A DNA stretch of 29,661 nucleotides from Pelargonium cotyledonis (taxonomy: Eukaryota > Streptophyta > Magnoliopsida > Geraniales > Geraniaceae). The notes below the pieces were generated by a model that saw nothing but the letters and a program-made list of their open reading frames with translations, did no database searches and was not told where the DNA came from. Shown one piece after another: positions 9,982-21,450 of the stretch. Within the stretch, counting starts at the first letter, position 1, and each line of letters opens with the position of its first letter. The stretch covers positions 1 to 29,661 of the forward strand of contig JAYMTA010000408.1 in assembly GCA_036897625.1 (NCBI GenBank). Direction: 5' to 3'. A program made the translations under genes and the position numbers.

Positions 9982-12900
9982 TTACGGCACACGACACTCC
10001 TTTATGTTCCAGATATCTTTGGCGTACTGCGCAATGGTCCGATCGCTGCTGAATTTGCCACTCCCGGCTGTGCTTAGTATGGACATTTTCAGCCACTTTT
10101 TCTGATCCCTGCAAGAAAGCAACATTGCGACTTGTAAGGGAAACTGACATAATTTAACAGGGTTGTCAAATATTATGTGTTAGGCTCATTTCTTGTAGAG
10201 GGATACTTTTACAAACTATATTGTTACAAACCGAAACAATGTTTTCCCCTAGGCGCCTTATGGGTGATCTTCGTCAACATAATCCTATACTTGTTATTCG
10301 AATGCTTATTTTCATGATACAAGTATAATCTCGTTGCCCTAAGTTGTGTTTATTGTGCTTGAAGCCCAAGGATAAGGCTGACCCCTCCCTCCGGATGCAG
10401 GAGTTTGGGGCGCCGTGTGGAGCCGATTCTCTCGGTCTATGAGACTATAATATGCAGGATCGTATAATATGAGTTGGGTTGTGGAGAGTTGGGATACAGA
10501 TCTGGCAATCTGTATTTCGGGTTGGATTTCTAAGGGTTTGAGTTGAAAAGACCTAACTCGACCCTTATGCAGGTTGTCTGATCCAATTTACACTTTACCT
10601 AACAAACCCTACCCCGCAAAAATGCATGTCTGATTTCGGGTGCCCACACATTCAGGTCCTAATTGACAGCTCTACTGGGATAGTTCAGACAAAGACTCAT
10701 CATTGAGGTCACACATGTTTTATTTGATCTTTCACATAGTGTGTGAATCACTTACTTGTAAGCTTCATCTACTTTTGCTTGAGCATCCATGTAGCCTGCG
10801 AAGTCATAGCCAACGAGAAAGTAATCACCGCGACCGTAACCAGAGTTCCCTTCCAAAGAATCGAGGAGTGGGTTGTAGTCATAGCTTCCAAATGCTCCAC
10901 TTCTTATGAACTGTTTTGCCACTTCGAATCGAGGGTCTGGCTTGAACTGCGTGATCAACAGCAAAACCAGACGAAGATGTTATGCTAGCTCAAGGAACTA
11001 AATTCGGGAATTTAGACGTCCAAAATGTTTATTTGCGATGATTTCATACCAGCCCATTCTCTCTATCCTTGCGCAGCTTAGGGACCTCATCTGCTGTCGC
11101 ACCAAAGAGAAAGAAATTCTCTTCCCCAACTTCTTCTCTGATTTCAACATTAGCCCCATCCAATGTCCCTATAATGAGGCAACCATTGAGTGCAAATTTC
11201 ATGTTGCTCGTTCCACTTGCCTCCATCCCTGCAGTACTGATATGCTGTGATAGTTCGCTTCCTGGAATAAGCACCTCTGCCACTGATACATTGTAGTTTG
11301 GAACAAAAACTACCTGAAAGTTTCACCAATTAACAGCTCGTAAGTCGCAGTAAAACTAATACTTTAAATAAATATAAATAAAATACTATCGTATGGACTT
11401 GCTTCGAGGAAAGTAAATCCAAGAATCAAGCATTATCTTAAGCCAACGTAAACTATAATTTCATTTACCTTCAAATAGCTATTTACTTCAGGATCAGTGT
11501 TGACAACCGAACCAACGTCATCCACCAGTTTGACTATTCTTTTAGCATTAGTATATGTTGCAAAGGCCTTTCCTCCAATCATGACAGTCCGGGGAACTGT
11601 TTTCTTCCTCTCTTCAGGGCTCATTTCCTGTCAAAGTTCAGTTTAAACTTTTAAGAAAATACCTAAATGTATTAATACAATGCTCTTACACTCTGGGAGA
11701 TTTGTACTTTATTACCTTCAACTTCTTGTATCTATAGATTGTGCCCAAAATATTTAGTAGCTGTCTCTTATATTCATGGATGCGCTTAACCTGAATATCG
11801 AATAGGCTATTCGGGTCAATGCTTACACCTGTCACACGCAATATGTATTCTGACAAACGCTTCTTATTGGCCATCTTTGCTGAAGCCCATTCAGCTTGGA
11901 GTTCTGCATTGTCAGCAAACTATTGGAGAAAGAATAAGTGATGAATGAAATCTTAATGCAGTTACAATATACAATCTGATGATGGAGAAAACAATTGCAT
12001 GGTACATACTTTTCGAAGACCTATAAGTAGGTCAAGGTTGGTAATCCATTCATCAGTTTTCAACCATTTGCTGATTATATTGCTTAGCTCAGGGCTGCAG
12101 AATTTGAGCCATCGGCGAGGAGTGATGCCATTGGTTTTGTTCTGAAATTTGGTTGGCCATACAGAGACATAGTCTGCAAATAGCTCATCTTTTAAGATAT
12201 CACTGTGTAACTGGGCAACTCCATTTACCTGCAAAGTTATGACCAACCACAAGTTAAAGAGAAAACCAGACGGAACAAACTAAGGAAGCAATATTATGGT
12301 CACAAATCAACCTCAGAGAATAAAGAACAGAAAAAGAGAAGACTTGAGGAGAAAAGGCTAAGAAGCAACATAAGTGTGTGTGTAGACCAAGAGATCCCAG
12401 TTGATGAAAAGCAGAAGGGTATATAACCAAAAATGAGCTAAATAGATACTCTGGTTGGTAGCTTCCAGCAATTGACCTCTTACCGTATGTCCAGACACCA
12501 CACATAAGTTTGCCATCCGCACAACAGGCTTTTGGGGATTGTTATCCAAGATGCACATGCCAGCAAGCTTGCTCTCTAGATCCTTTCGTGTACTACGTAT
12601 CATATCAGAGAACTGTAACATAAAATTTCTACATCTGTTAATACTATTATTGCATATAGAATGGAACAAAAAACAGGTAATTAACTATCTTTCCACTAAC
12701 ATTATAATATTACATGTACATTTACACCAAAATAAAATAAAAGAAGGGTTATTAATGTACCCGCTTATCAATTTCCTCAATGATTTCCATATGGCGAGGA
12801 AGAAGCTTCCGCATTACAACTTGTGACCATTTCTCAAGTGCTTCAGGTAGGACTGTGTGATTTGTATATGCAATTGTCCTGGTTCATTCAAATTCACTAT

Positions 12901-15900
12901 TCATTAGCTCCTAACATAACTGTGCAGTGTGCACCACAAACATGCCTAAAGAAATGCAACAAAAGAGAGGACTGTGCTACAACAACAGCAAATATATGTG
13001 TTTAACCAACCAAATTTAAATAGCTCACTTTGTTGTAATTTCCCATGCCTCGTCCCATCCTAGCCCTTCCTCATCCATAAGTAAACGCATCAACTCTGGA
13101 ATTGCAAGAGTGGGATGGGTATCGTTCAGTTGGACAGCAACCTTGGTGGGGAAATCAGACCATTTCCATGAACCCTCCCCATTTCTCCTCTCCTTAAATC
13201 TGAAAATAATGTCCTGTAATAGGGTGCATGATTAGGTCCAACGTTTTAGCTAACAGCTATACATGAAATTTAGTAAATAACCACAAGAAATCTGCAAGGA
13301 AGCCATACAGTTGTACTTTTGGAAGCAATGCAGCTAACATTAAGCATACTCATGACCTTTGTCAAGAATTGACATAATTATCTAAGAAATATATAAATAC
13401 AAGAAATGTTGTATTACTTCCAAAATCTATTTTGGTTATTTACAAAAATTACCTGTACAAAAATGAAGTATCCATATAATAATGTGGAATTCTGATGTTA
13501 TGACAATGACAGGGGTGCATAACAGTTGCATCACAAGGGGTGACAGGAATGCAAGAAAGAAAGATGGAAGATAAACAAACCAACCTGAAGTGATGCACTG
13601 CAGAGAAAGAATTGCTGCTTCAGCCGTAATAGTTTTCCATTTTCTGTGGCATCTCCAGGATATAGAACAGCACAAATCTACAAGAACAGACATGTTTTCA
13701 AAATTAATGGCATATTCTACAAAGAAGGGTGGCTGAGCACACAAGGCTTCACGGATGTGGGGTCTGGAGAGGGTCAGTGCATATATAAGAATGGAGCTAG
13801 AGCACTTGTTGTTTTAGGCAGACCCTTGAAGTACTCTAGTCTCCAAAGTATTACGTTCAAGTCTTAAACTGGAAATCTTGATGTGTGCAAAAAGAAAGGC
13901 AACATCCTCCAGAATGTAACTACATTTCTATAATGTACAGCAACAGTAATACAGTGTAAGTCAATTAACATACCTGTTGAGCTCGAGAGTGAAGCTGTGC
14001 AGCTGATTCATATTGTCCATCATTGAACTGAAAAAGATTGAAATCCATGGCACAGGCTTTTGCTTCCCACAATCGAAGACTATTTGTATTCTTAGTTTTG
14101 TATCCTGGAATTGGCACATCATAAGCTAATGCTTGGAAAGCCTCACCTTCAACCCATTCCCGGCTGTAATATATTCAGATAGTTGACATCAATTGATAAA
14201 CAAGTATACCTAAAACGATCTAAGTTCCATGTGATTTTTAGAGATGAAATAAAAAAATATGTACTTTATGTTTTTTTTTTTACTCGAATATATTTACTGT
14301 ACAAATAATTAAAGTCAACATAGAAGCAAAGTCTTGTAGTAACACTTACGATCCATCGGGATGAACCTTAACATGACCAAAGAATTTAACAGGGAAGACA
14401 ACATCATGTCTTACAATTTCCCAAGGACTAAATTTCTGCATAATTTCCATGAAAAAGGATAAAGCATCAGCAAGATTTCATGATAAAGAAAATATCCGGA
14501 GTTTTTGTAAGTGATATCAAACCTCAAGCCAATCTTCAGCACTTTCTTCTTGTCCTTCCTTGGAGATCCGCTGCTTAAAAAGCCCATATCGATACCTCAA
14601 ACCATAACCCCAGGCAGGCAAATTTAATGTTGCCATGGAATCTAGGAAACATGAAGCAAGTCTACCCAGACCACCATTTCCTAATGCTGCATCTTTTTCC
14701 TACAAATATCCATTCAGAATAATCATCAACATTCTGCATGTTGACAGGCTTGTATCGAAGTTCATCTTAACCAAGGAATGCAAACTAATATAATGCTTCC
14801 TCAGTGACAGAATGATGCATTCGAATACGGAACATGCAGTCAAAGTAAAGTTTACTAAAATGCCCTGTTTACAAATGATTAATGACATATCCATAATATA
14901 GCAGGGTAATGCCACCTTGGTGAGAGTGTAAGAAATTCAAATGAAGCAATTATAATAAGAATCAATTTACACAAAGAACAACAGGAACACATTTTTGTAG
15001 TGTTTTGATTCTTAGAGCCCCTAAAATATGATGGGATGGGATGCCTATCACTGTTGGACAAAGTACACTATCATGGTGAAGATAACTGTTTGAACTAGAA
15101 ATTACACAGCACCTATGAGAGAGTATTGACGACGCAGGGTGTTGAAACAATTACATGTATGGGTGTTGAAATAATTACATGTATGAAGGCTGTGAAAACG
15201 GATATGCATATACATATATACATATATATTTCATACAAAAAGTCATAAAATACTATATTACCTGTTCAATGATTTCCTCAAGCTCATGTCCCAACTTATT
15301 TAGAGCATCAGCATATGGATCTTGAATGGTAAGGTTCCCAATTGCATTAGTCAGAGCTCGCCCTTGAAGGTACTCCATTGATAAGTAATATGTTTGCTTT
15401 GGATCAACTTTGTGATAGTGAAGGTAGGTCTCATTCCATTGCTGCAAAGTGTTAACAAAAGAGGCAAGCTGTTATAGTCAACCCATTAGGTCTATACTTA
15501 ATTTACTAGCAGCAAAAATGATAATATGCACATCTCCATCTGAGTTGACCAGTAGCAACCAGCAACTGATTGACAGAATCACCATATTTGTATTGCTTTC
15601 AAGAATAACGCATCATATTGTAGGTCTTAATAAGAAACATCGAACATGGAAACTACGTACAAATTTATACACAACACAATAGAATTTGAAACAGAATTAC
15701 ACACATAACATTCAGTAATCAGTATTATGAATACACATATCATAAAAGGTCAAAACATAAACTTTTACCAAACAAATATTTCAACAATAGTACTTAGAAG
15801 TTCAGAAGTGAGCTGACTTTTATCAGACGATCGCGAACACTCTCAGCTGTTGCATAGTATGCCTGCTCTGGCTCAAACTTGAAAGCAGAGAAATGTGGAC

Positions 15901-16015
15901 TGTATTGTGCATGGTAATTGATGTTCTCCGCAATTTCCATTGGCTCCTCAGCCATTGGATGTGCAACTGCTGCAACTTTGGCAGCTGCAGCAGTACCATT
16001 TCCTTTCGTTGCCAT
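9982..16015 (-). CDS. PHS2: Alpha-glucan phosphorylase, cytosolic (H) isozyme
   Basis: Fifteen coding exons in transcription order: 15818-16015, 15262-15441, 14523-14699, 14350-14435, 13974-14163, 13585-13677, 13029-13213, 12761-12878, 12484-12612, 12010-12228, 11716-11919, 11469-11627, 11050-11313, 10756-10946, 9982-10108. All junctions are GT-AG and in frame, giving 839 aa. Glycosyltransferase family 35; it phosphorolyses alpha-1,4-glucans to glucose-1-phosphate, in the cytosol acting on heteroglycans during maltose metabolism after night-time starch breakdown. The PLP-lysine motif [14 protein letters not shown] is complete (Lys about 685), as are [35 protein letters not shown] and [14 protein letters not shown]. 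There is no transit peptide and no roughly 80-residue L-type insertion, so this is the H rather than the plastid L form. The ATG at 16015 sits two bases inside its exon, after a leader intron. The upstream in-frame ATG at 16030 lies in that intron. Confidence 0.96.
10160..10673. mobile_element. Possible MITE-like insertion in the last phosphorylase intron
   Basis: The intron 10109-10755 carries GGGTTGTCAAAT near 10160 and ATTGACAGCTCTA ending near 10674; read in reverse the latter is TAGAGCTGTCAAT, a form seen at the ends of plant MITEs rich in GGGTTGGGTC-type sequence, which is also present inside (about 10470-10615). The terminal match is imperfect and no target duplication was found, so element ends are uncertain. 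Confidence 0.3.
13735..13850 (-). repeat. Degenerate Au-type SINE fragment (antisense)
   Basis: In a phosphorylase intron (13678-13973), GTGGGGTCTGGAGAGGGTCA (from about 13757) and, about 60 bases later, TGTTTTAGGCAGACCCTTG resemble two separated blocks of the reverse complement of the widespread plant Au/TS SINE. The intervening block is eroded. Recognition is from memory of the family, not an alignment. Confidence 0.35.
15137..15184. repeat. Tandem duplication, 2 x 24 bp
   Basis: Units 15137-15160 and 15161-15184 abut and differ at one base (AACAATT versus AATAATT). Located in the phosphorylase intron 14700-15261. Confidence 0.85.
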
Positions 16016-17021
16016 ACCTGCACTTGACATTTCAAAACTGTAAACACACTGTATATTCTAAATTCTTCAATAATTACATTTGTTTCAGCCCAATAAATCT
16101 CCAGCTAAAAGGTTCCAAACAAATTCTGACAGAAAGTAGTAACAAAATTAAGCAATGAATTGACCTCTTAACCTTATAATATTACTTCTTCTTTTTTTTA
16201 AAAAAATCTAATATTACATAATTTAAAGTTAATAAAACCAACCTACACGCAAAGGATACTTCAATACCTTTTTGAAAGTCATGCAGTAAAAAATATATAT
16301 AAAAAGTATTGTTTATATTTTCTCCAGATTCCTTAGAAACCAAACAAAGTCAAATTAGTTATGAGATTCATATACAAACACAGATTCAGTACAATTTGTA
16401 TGCCAAGTAGACACACATACACGTGTATACATTGACATAATATATATATATATATATGATGAATCATTAGATTCTCATCGTCCAAATCCAATACAAAACA
16501 AAATTTTCGACAAATTTTGTTCTTCCATTTCTCTCATCCTCAGTTTCTAAGCAACCAAACAACGCCAAAACAAAATTTCCTCCATCAAATTAAAAAAAAA
16601 AAAAAAAAAAACTGTGATACGCAATACAGATAGAGGCAAATATATTACAGTCTACAAATTATTCAAAATGACAGGAAATTAGAGATTAGAACAATACCAG
16701 ATCGAAATCGCCTCCAATTCAAATCAGGTAAGAGAAACAGTGAGCCAGTGGCTCAGAGGTTCAAGTTGTAAAGAGAAAAATCGGTAAAGATCTCAAATTA
16801 GAGGTCTGAACTGCGAGAGAGAAGATATTTATAGAAAGAGTGGAATCGAATATGCGAAAAGGCTACGATATTTTATAATGGAAAAACAGACAAAAGTAGC
16901 TCGAAAATATCAGAGGAAGGAAACGGAGGAAGAAGACGAAGAGGTTTCTTTCTTCTTCTTCTGTAAATGCAAATGCAACGCTCAAAAGTTTGTGATGGAA
17001 GTGATCGCATTCACGTGATTG
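16016..17021 (-). promoter_or_regulatory. Leader intron, 5' UTR and promoter of the phosphorylase gene
   Basis: On the minus strand a leader intron spans 16697 (donor GTATTG) to 16018 (acceptor TGCAG), so only GT precedes the ATG in the coding exon. A strong TATA box, TATAAATA, lies at 16833-16826, placing the transcription start near 16800 and a leader exon of about 100 bases. Upstream are a GA/CT-rich tract (about 16910-16965) and a CACGTG G-box at 17012-17017 beside a CCAAT box (reverse ATTGG, 17017-17021). The intron contains an AT microsatellite (16441-16457) and a 20-base A run (about 16591-16610). Confidence 0.6.
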
Positions 17022-18179
17022 GAGAGAAGATGGGGCCAAGTGACTGAGTGTTGTGTGTACTGATAAAGTGTGGAGTGAGAGGCGGACATGGCACGTTTCA
17101 TATCGGTATGTGTATTTTTCTCTTCCTTTTTTGGAATTTTTATTTTATTTTATTGGGATTTTCGATGGCTGGTACACGTGGAAGCATTTAAGCTAAAGAT
17201 TTTGCACAAATTTTATACTATTATTGTTGCACATCTTTTGATTCGACGATAACGAAACGTTAAGTTAAACGATATTTTATGTTAAACTTGAACGCTTAAA
17301 TCTTTGAGCAGCACATTTAAGCTGAAGGGCATGACTTAGATATTGAGTTCTTGTGTTAGGGCAAACATACTATTGAGTACTGACGAGGTCGTACTGTTTA
17401 AAAACTTGAAGTGTGTGTCTTAAAATTACTTTACTGTGAGAATTGCCATGGTGAAATCAGTGTTAATGAATTAGAGAAAGAACATTTTGTTCCTTATGAC
17501 CTCATTTTGCTTCCTTTTGGTTGTCTAGTTGACTTATAGCCTTAGCAAATCTCGTTATGCTGGGTCAAATGGTTAATATGTTTTGGATTCTCTCTGAAAT
17601 CTCAAAGTTCGAATCTTATTGTCGACGGTATGAGTGAAATTTGTGGGGGTGAAGTTAAGGATGACGCTCCCTTTGTTATCCCGTTGCTGATAATAATAAA
17701 AATCTCGTTTCTTGCAGACTTTATTGTGGATTCTTTTCGGACTCATATTTAATTCAACTTTCCTCCGAGTGTCGGCCATGACAAGATTTGAGACCCGGTG
17801 CGCTCAAATTGCTTGATCGAGACAGTGATTAGATCGTAGAAATTGAAATATCTACGCCTTTTCTTGCATCATGAACGACTTTCTCACAATTTAACTAACT
17901 GAACATCCAAACAAGTTCGTAATTTTAATCAAAATTGAACCGTTAATTTGTGATCTACAACTATGGCAACAAAATGGACGGAATTGAATGCAACGGTAGT
18001 CATTTCTTGCCTGTCAGAAAATGACGTGTACGGTTGAGAGAAGCACTTGACTATTGCAGCGCAGCTGAAACTGTTGCCATCTCCTGTATCTATAAAGAGA
18101 TGGATCTTCCATTTCCATCCGTTCAATAAATTTAATGAATTATTTTATATAAAAATACAAATGTTTGATTGCAAAAAAA
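17022..18179. other. Intergenic DNA between the kinase and phosphorylase genes
   Basis: No gene is supported in this stretch. It contains a SINE with target duplications (17547-17709). The rest is unique-looking AT-rich DNA, including a CTATAAAG box near 18090 with no convincing gene behind it. Confidence 0.5.
17547..17709 (+). mobile_element. tRNA-type SINE with 10-bp target site duplication
   Basis: A 143-bp body (17557-17699) is flanked by the direct repeat AAATCTCGTT (17547-17556 and 17700-17709). Inside are a pol III B-box GTTCGAATC (17607-17615), an A-box-like GGGTCAAATGGTTAA about 35 bases upstream, and an A-rich (TAA)n tail next to the 3' duplication. A second diverged copy occurs in reverse at about 25844-26022. 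Not assigned to a named family. Confidence 0.7.
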
Positions 18180-20619
18180 TTATGCAGAGATAAATTTATA
18201 GTTTTCATCATCTCGGATCCCAAGTGGTGTGTCTCTGCATTTCTCTGAATCTCTTTCAGGAAAATTTGCTGTAGAATCTGAATTAGGATAAGAGAAAGCT
18301 CTTTCTCTAAACTTCTTGCGGATTTTCCATAAGAGCTCGGCACATTTCTGCATGGAGGGTCTTGACTGTCTTGAAGGTGCAAGGCAATGGTGAGCCAGTT
18401 TCAGGACTTGCTCTACTGCCTTGTTTGATGCTGGACTCCTCGTTAAACTCGGGTCCATGGCAAGAAACGTCTTCCCGGATGTTAGCATCTGGATTGCCTG
18501 TATAAACACATACGGTTGTCTCAGAATATGATTTTCTTAACAAATGCTGCTCCGAACATATGTACCCAATAATGAAAAGAATGTGCAAAATGAAGTATCA
18601 TTGTAGGATATGCACCTAACAGTTGTTCTGTGTAAATGGAACAAATCATATGAAGAGGAAGATGTGAATAGATGAATGTTTCGCATGCAACGCTATCCAC
18701 AAGGTTGAGACTAGATGATATGGAATGCCCGAAATTCCATTTGGTTGGCATGGTTTGCAATGCATTTAAAGCTAAATATGTTTCATAAAACACAAACATT
18801 GAAGTTCTATGGGGATGCTTAGAGTCAGAGCGCTTACCCATCGTATAGTTACTCTCTCTCTTTCGGGTCTTTCTGTTTCTATTGGATGTCTACCTGTCAT
18901 AAGTTCTACAAGCACAACACCGAAGGAGTAAACATCACTCTTTTCAGTGAGTTGAGAGGTCCTGAGGTATTCAGGATCCAAGTACCCAGACGTGCCTTTG
19001 ACCTGAGTTGAAATGTGAGTAGCCCCATCTTCTGCAGCCATTCGCGCAAACCCAAAGTCCGCAACTTTGGCCCTAAGTTTCTCTGTGATGAGAATGTTTG
19101 ATGATTTTATGTCTCTGTGAATTATTGGATGATCTGTCAATTATTACATAGCAGACTTCAGGTTTTTGAAAGCTTCTAGAATCCAAAATCGTGTACAATG
19201 TTATAACTATCCTGCTCTGAGTTGTTAATGTTCCATTTCTCAAAATGTTAGGAGAATAAGCATCTTCCTAGTGTAAGATTTTTAAGCTAAATAGCCTTGG
19301 TTCAATAGGAAATAGTATACGTACCAGTGTACATGTGAAGATAGGTGACTGCATGAGCGACATCAATTGCAATGTCCAGACGCTCAGCAATATCAAGCCC
19401 ATTTCCATGTGTGCCTGCATTGAAGAATGATCACTCTATCACATTGCTTCCTATTAAAATTTAACACGTTGTTCAACGGGGTGTACATGGGAAGAGTTTA
19501 TATGCCTTCCAAGTTCCATTTATCACCTTGGAGCAAATGTCTAGGCTACAGCTACTGAAAGATCAGTCTCAGATTCCTCATATCATATTACTTATCTCCT
19601 CCATTGCATCAACGACAACATCAGTTCGTAATGGTAAATACAAGGTGCTTTAACTTACCTGCCAGATGTTCCCTAAGCGTCCCGTTGCCTACGTATTCAA
19701 CCGCAATAATCCGATCTTCTCTGTGCTCCATGTATCCATATAATCTTACTAAATTAAGATGTTCAATCTTTGACAAGGTAAGTATCTCATTCTTGAACTC
19801 TGATGCTATGTACTTGTCATACGTGTTCTGTCACAAAAGTTCACGTCATTGGACTGTTAATAAGTGACCGTCACATGTGCAACTAATGGGCTATCAAACA
19901 ATATATCTTTAGTTCCATCCTCTAAAACTCATTACGGTTCCATTTACATTGCAATTTGTAACAAAGTAAATACCAATAAAAAATCACACTCAACTGTCTT
20001 TGATTATGAAAGTTCAAACAGTACTTATAACTACAACTTAGTAAATCAGTACCTTTTTTGCCCGTTTTATAGCAACAAGAGATCCATCCTTGAGCATCCC
20101 CTTGTATACAACCCCAAAACTGCCTTCCCCAATCTTATTTGCTCGAGAGAAATTTTGAGTTGCCTTCCGGATCTCTTCATAAGAGAAATTCCCTCCCCCA
20201 ATCAGTCCAGTCAAGGAGCCATAGGGATCAGAGTAATTCAATATTGATGAACTACTGCTATTGGTTTCAGTAGAAACATCTGTTCTCTTACCATCATCCG
20301 TTGAAACTGCAGGTTGTTGGAAAATAAAATTGAGGAACTAAATGAGAATTGTATAATAGAAGTCCTCTATATGGAACACAAATGAAATTAACTTACAGGA
20401 TATTCCTCTGACTTGGCTTTCGCTTGCGCTCATATCAGACGTAGCAGCTTTGTAGGTACCCTTTCTACTCCAAAGGCGATAGACTCTGAAAACTACTGCA
20501 ATTTTCTTGACCGCAGCCTTTATGTAATTGGATACAGGTTGAGTTTTGGGATGCTTCTTGCTTGTATTTGGAGCCTTTCGGCTTGAGCGGTTGATAAGGG
20601 GACTAAATGTTTTTTTCAT
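18180..20619 (-). CDS. CRCK: Calmodulin-binding receptor-like cytoplasmic kinase (CRCK group)
   Basis: Six exons in order: 20397-20619, 20053-20306, 19659-19827, 19325-19414, 18838-19133, 18180-18497; GT-AG junctions in frame, 449 aa. No signal peptide or transmembrane segment is visible, so a cytoplasmic kinase. The N-terminus is basic and Ser-rich (1-110), then a Ser/Thr kinase domain: Gly loop GEGSFG (134-139), Lys155 in [16 protein letters not shown] (251-258, an RD kinase), DFG (271-273), [20 protein letters not shown] and [19 protein letters not shown]. The basic stretch just after Lys155 (about 156-178) corresponds to the calmodulin-binding segment mapped in Arabidopsis CRCK1. Catalytic residues are intact. 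CRCKs act in calcium-linked stress signalling; a specific role cannot be read here. It could be orthologous to CRCK1, 2 or 3; the numbering is left open. It lies between phosphorylase and PHT4;3, which I recall as adjacent in Arabidopsis. Confidence 0.92.
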
Positions 20620-21450
20620 CTTTCAGAGTAGAATGGATTATGGCTTGCAAAATAATTCTGACCATACATGTTTCTTAACTTTAATGTGAAGTTTGTTGCT
20701 GGCATATTTGTATGCACAGAAGACCAGTTCAACTATAGTGCCGTTGGTCATTGGTTTCTTCATTGAGTGGAAGTCCATAACAGCATTTTAAATTTAAATA
20801 ACCAAGTCATTACCAAAACGAAAACAACTGAACAACCTAATCATTTGACTTTTTGTCAGGCCAAATATGTAGTTTATTCCAAAGATATCTGGACTAATAA
20901 AAATACTGTATTAAAATATTCTGGCATAGAATGAAACAAAAACATGTTACAGATCCTTAATTGACCACAAAACTGAATTTTCTTTCGCAAGCCATAATTG
21001 GCTTTGTATTATAAGCTCGCTAGCTACACAGCTACGCCCGTTTCTAAGATTAACATATACAGCTAAAAAGACGAGTTTCTAAGGTTGACATATACAACTA
21101 AAAAGGCATAATAGAAGACAGCTATAGAGATTACCGTACAGCATATCATACCTACTTGCAAAATCTTAAGATATCAGTTCAGTCAGGATCTCATCGGTGA
21201 ACCTGAAAAACATATTCTTCAAGAATGAGGCACTGTAAAAACATCTACAGAACATCTTCGAATTTCAGGTTCTTTACATGAAATCAATGAAAAACAAGGA
21301 AAGAAAAAAAGTTATATCTCTATATAGGTGAAATTCACATAATAAATATTCTCCACCATTCTTCAGTTTGTCTGCTTCTTCAGTTTCAAGTGTCGATTCT
21401 GTACAATCCATCGTCAACTAATGAAGCTTTTGTCAGGTAGTCCAATTATC
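20620..21450 (-). other. Upstream region of the kinase gene and 3' flank of the transporter
   Basis: Reading from the kinase ATG outward: a short 5' UTR, AT-rich promoter DNA with a forward-strand W-box core TTGACT near 20846, then a spaced direct repeat at 21041-21105. From about 21190 to 21450 the DNA is probably 3' UTR of the transporter gene. No further gene is supported. Confidence 0.4.
21041..21105. repeat. Direct repeat, 2 x 30 bp at 35-bp spacing
   Basis: TTTCTAAGATTAACATATAC... (21041-21070) is repeated at 21076-21105 with 27 of 30 bases identical. Confidence 0.8.

Noticed and set aside
16013-16030. Upstream in-frame ATG (MSSAG...) for the phosphorylase
   Set aside because: The sequence AAGTGCAG just before GTATGG is a splice acceptor, so this ATG falls in the leader intron.
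17601-17620. Possible tRNA gene at GTTCGAATC
   Set aside because: Only pol III box-like sequences are present; no cloverleaf stems or acceptor pairing can be drawn, and target duplications show it is a SINE.
17573-17779. 68-codon minus-strand open frame
   Set aside because: It lies mostly within the SINE at 17557-17699, so it is not a gene.
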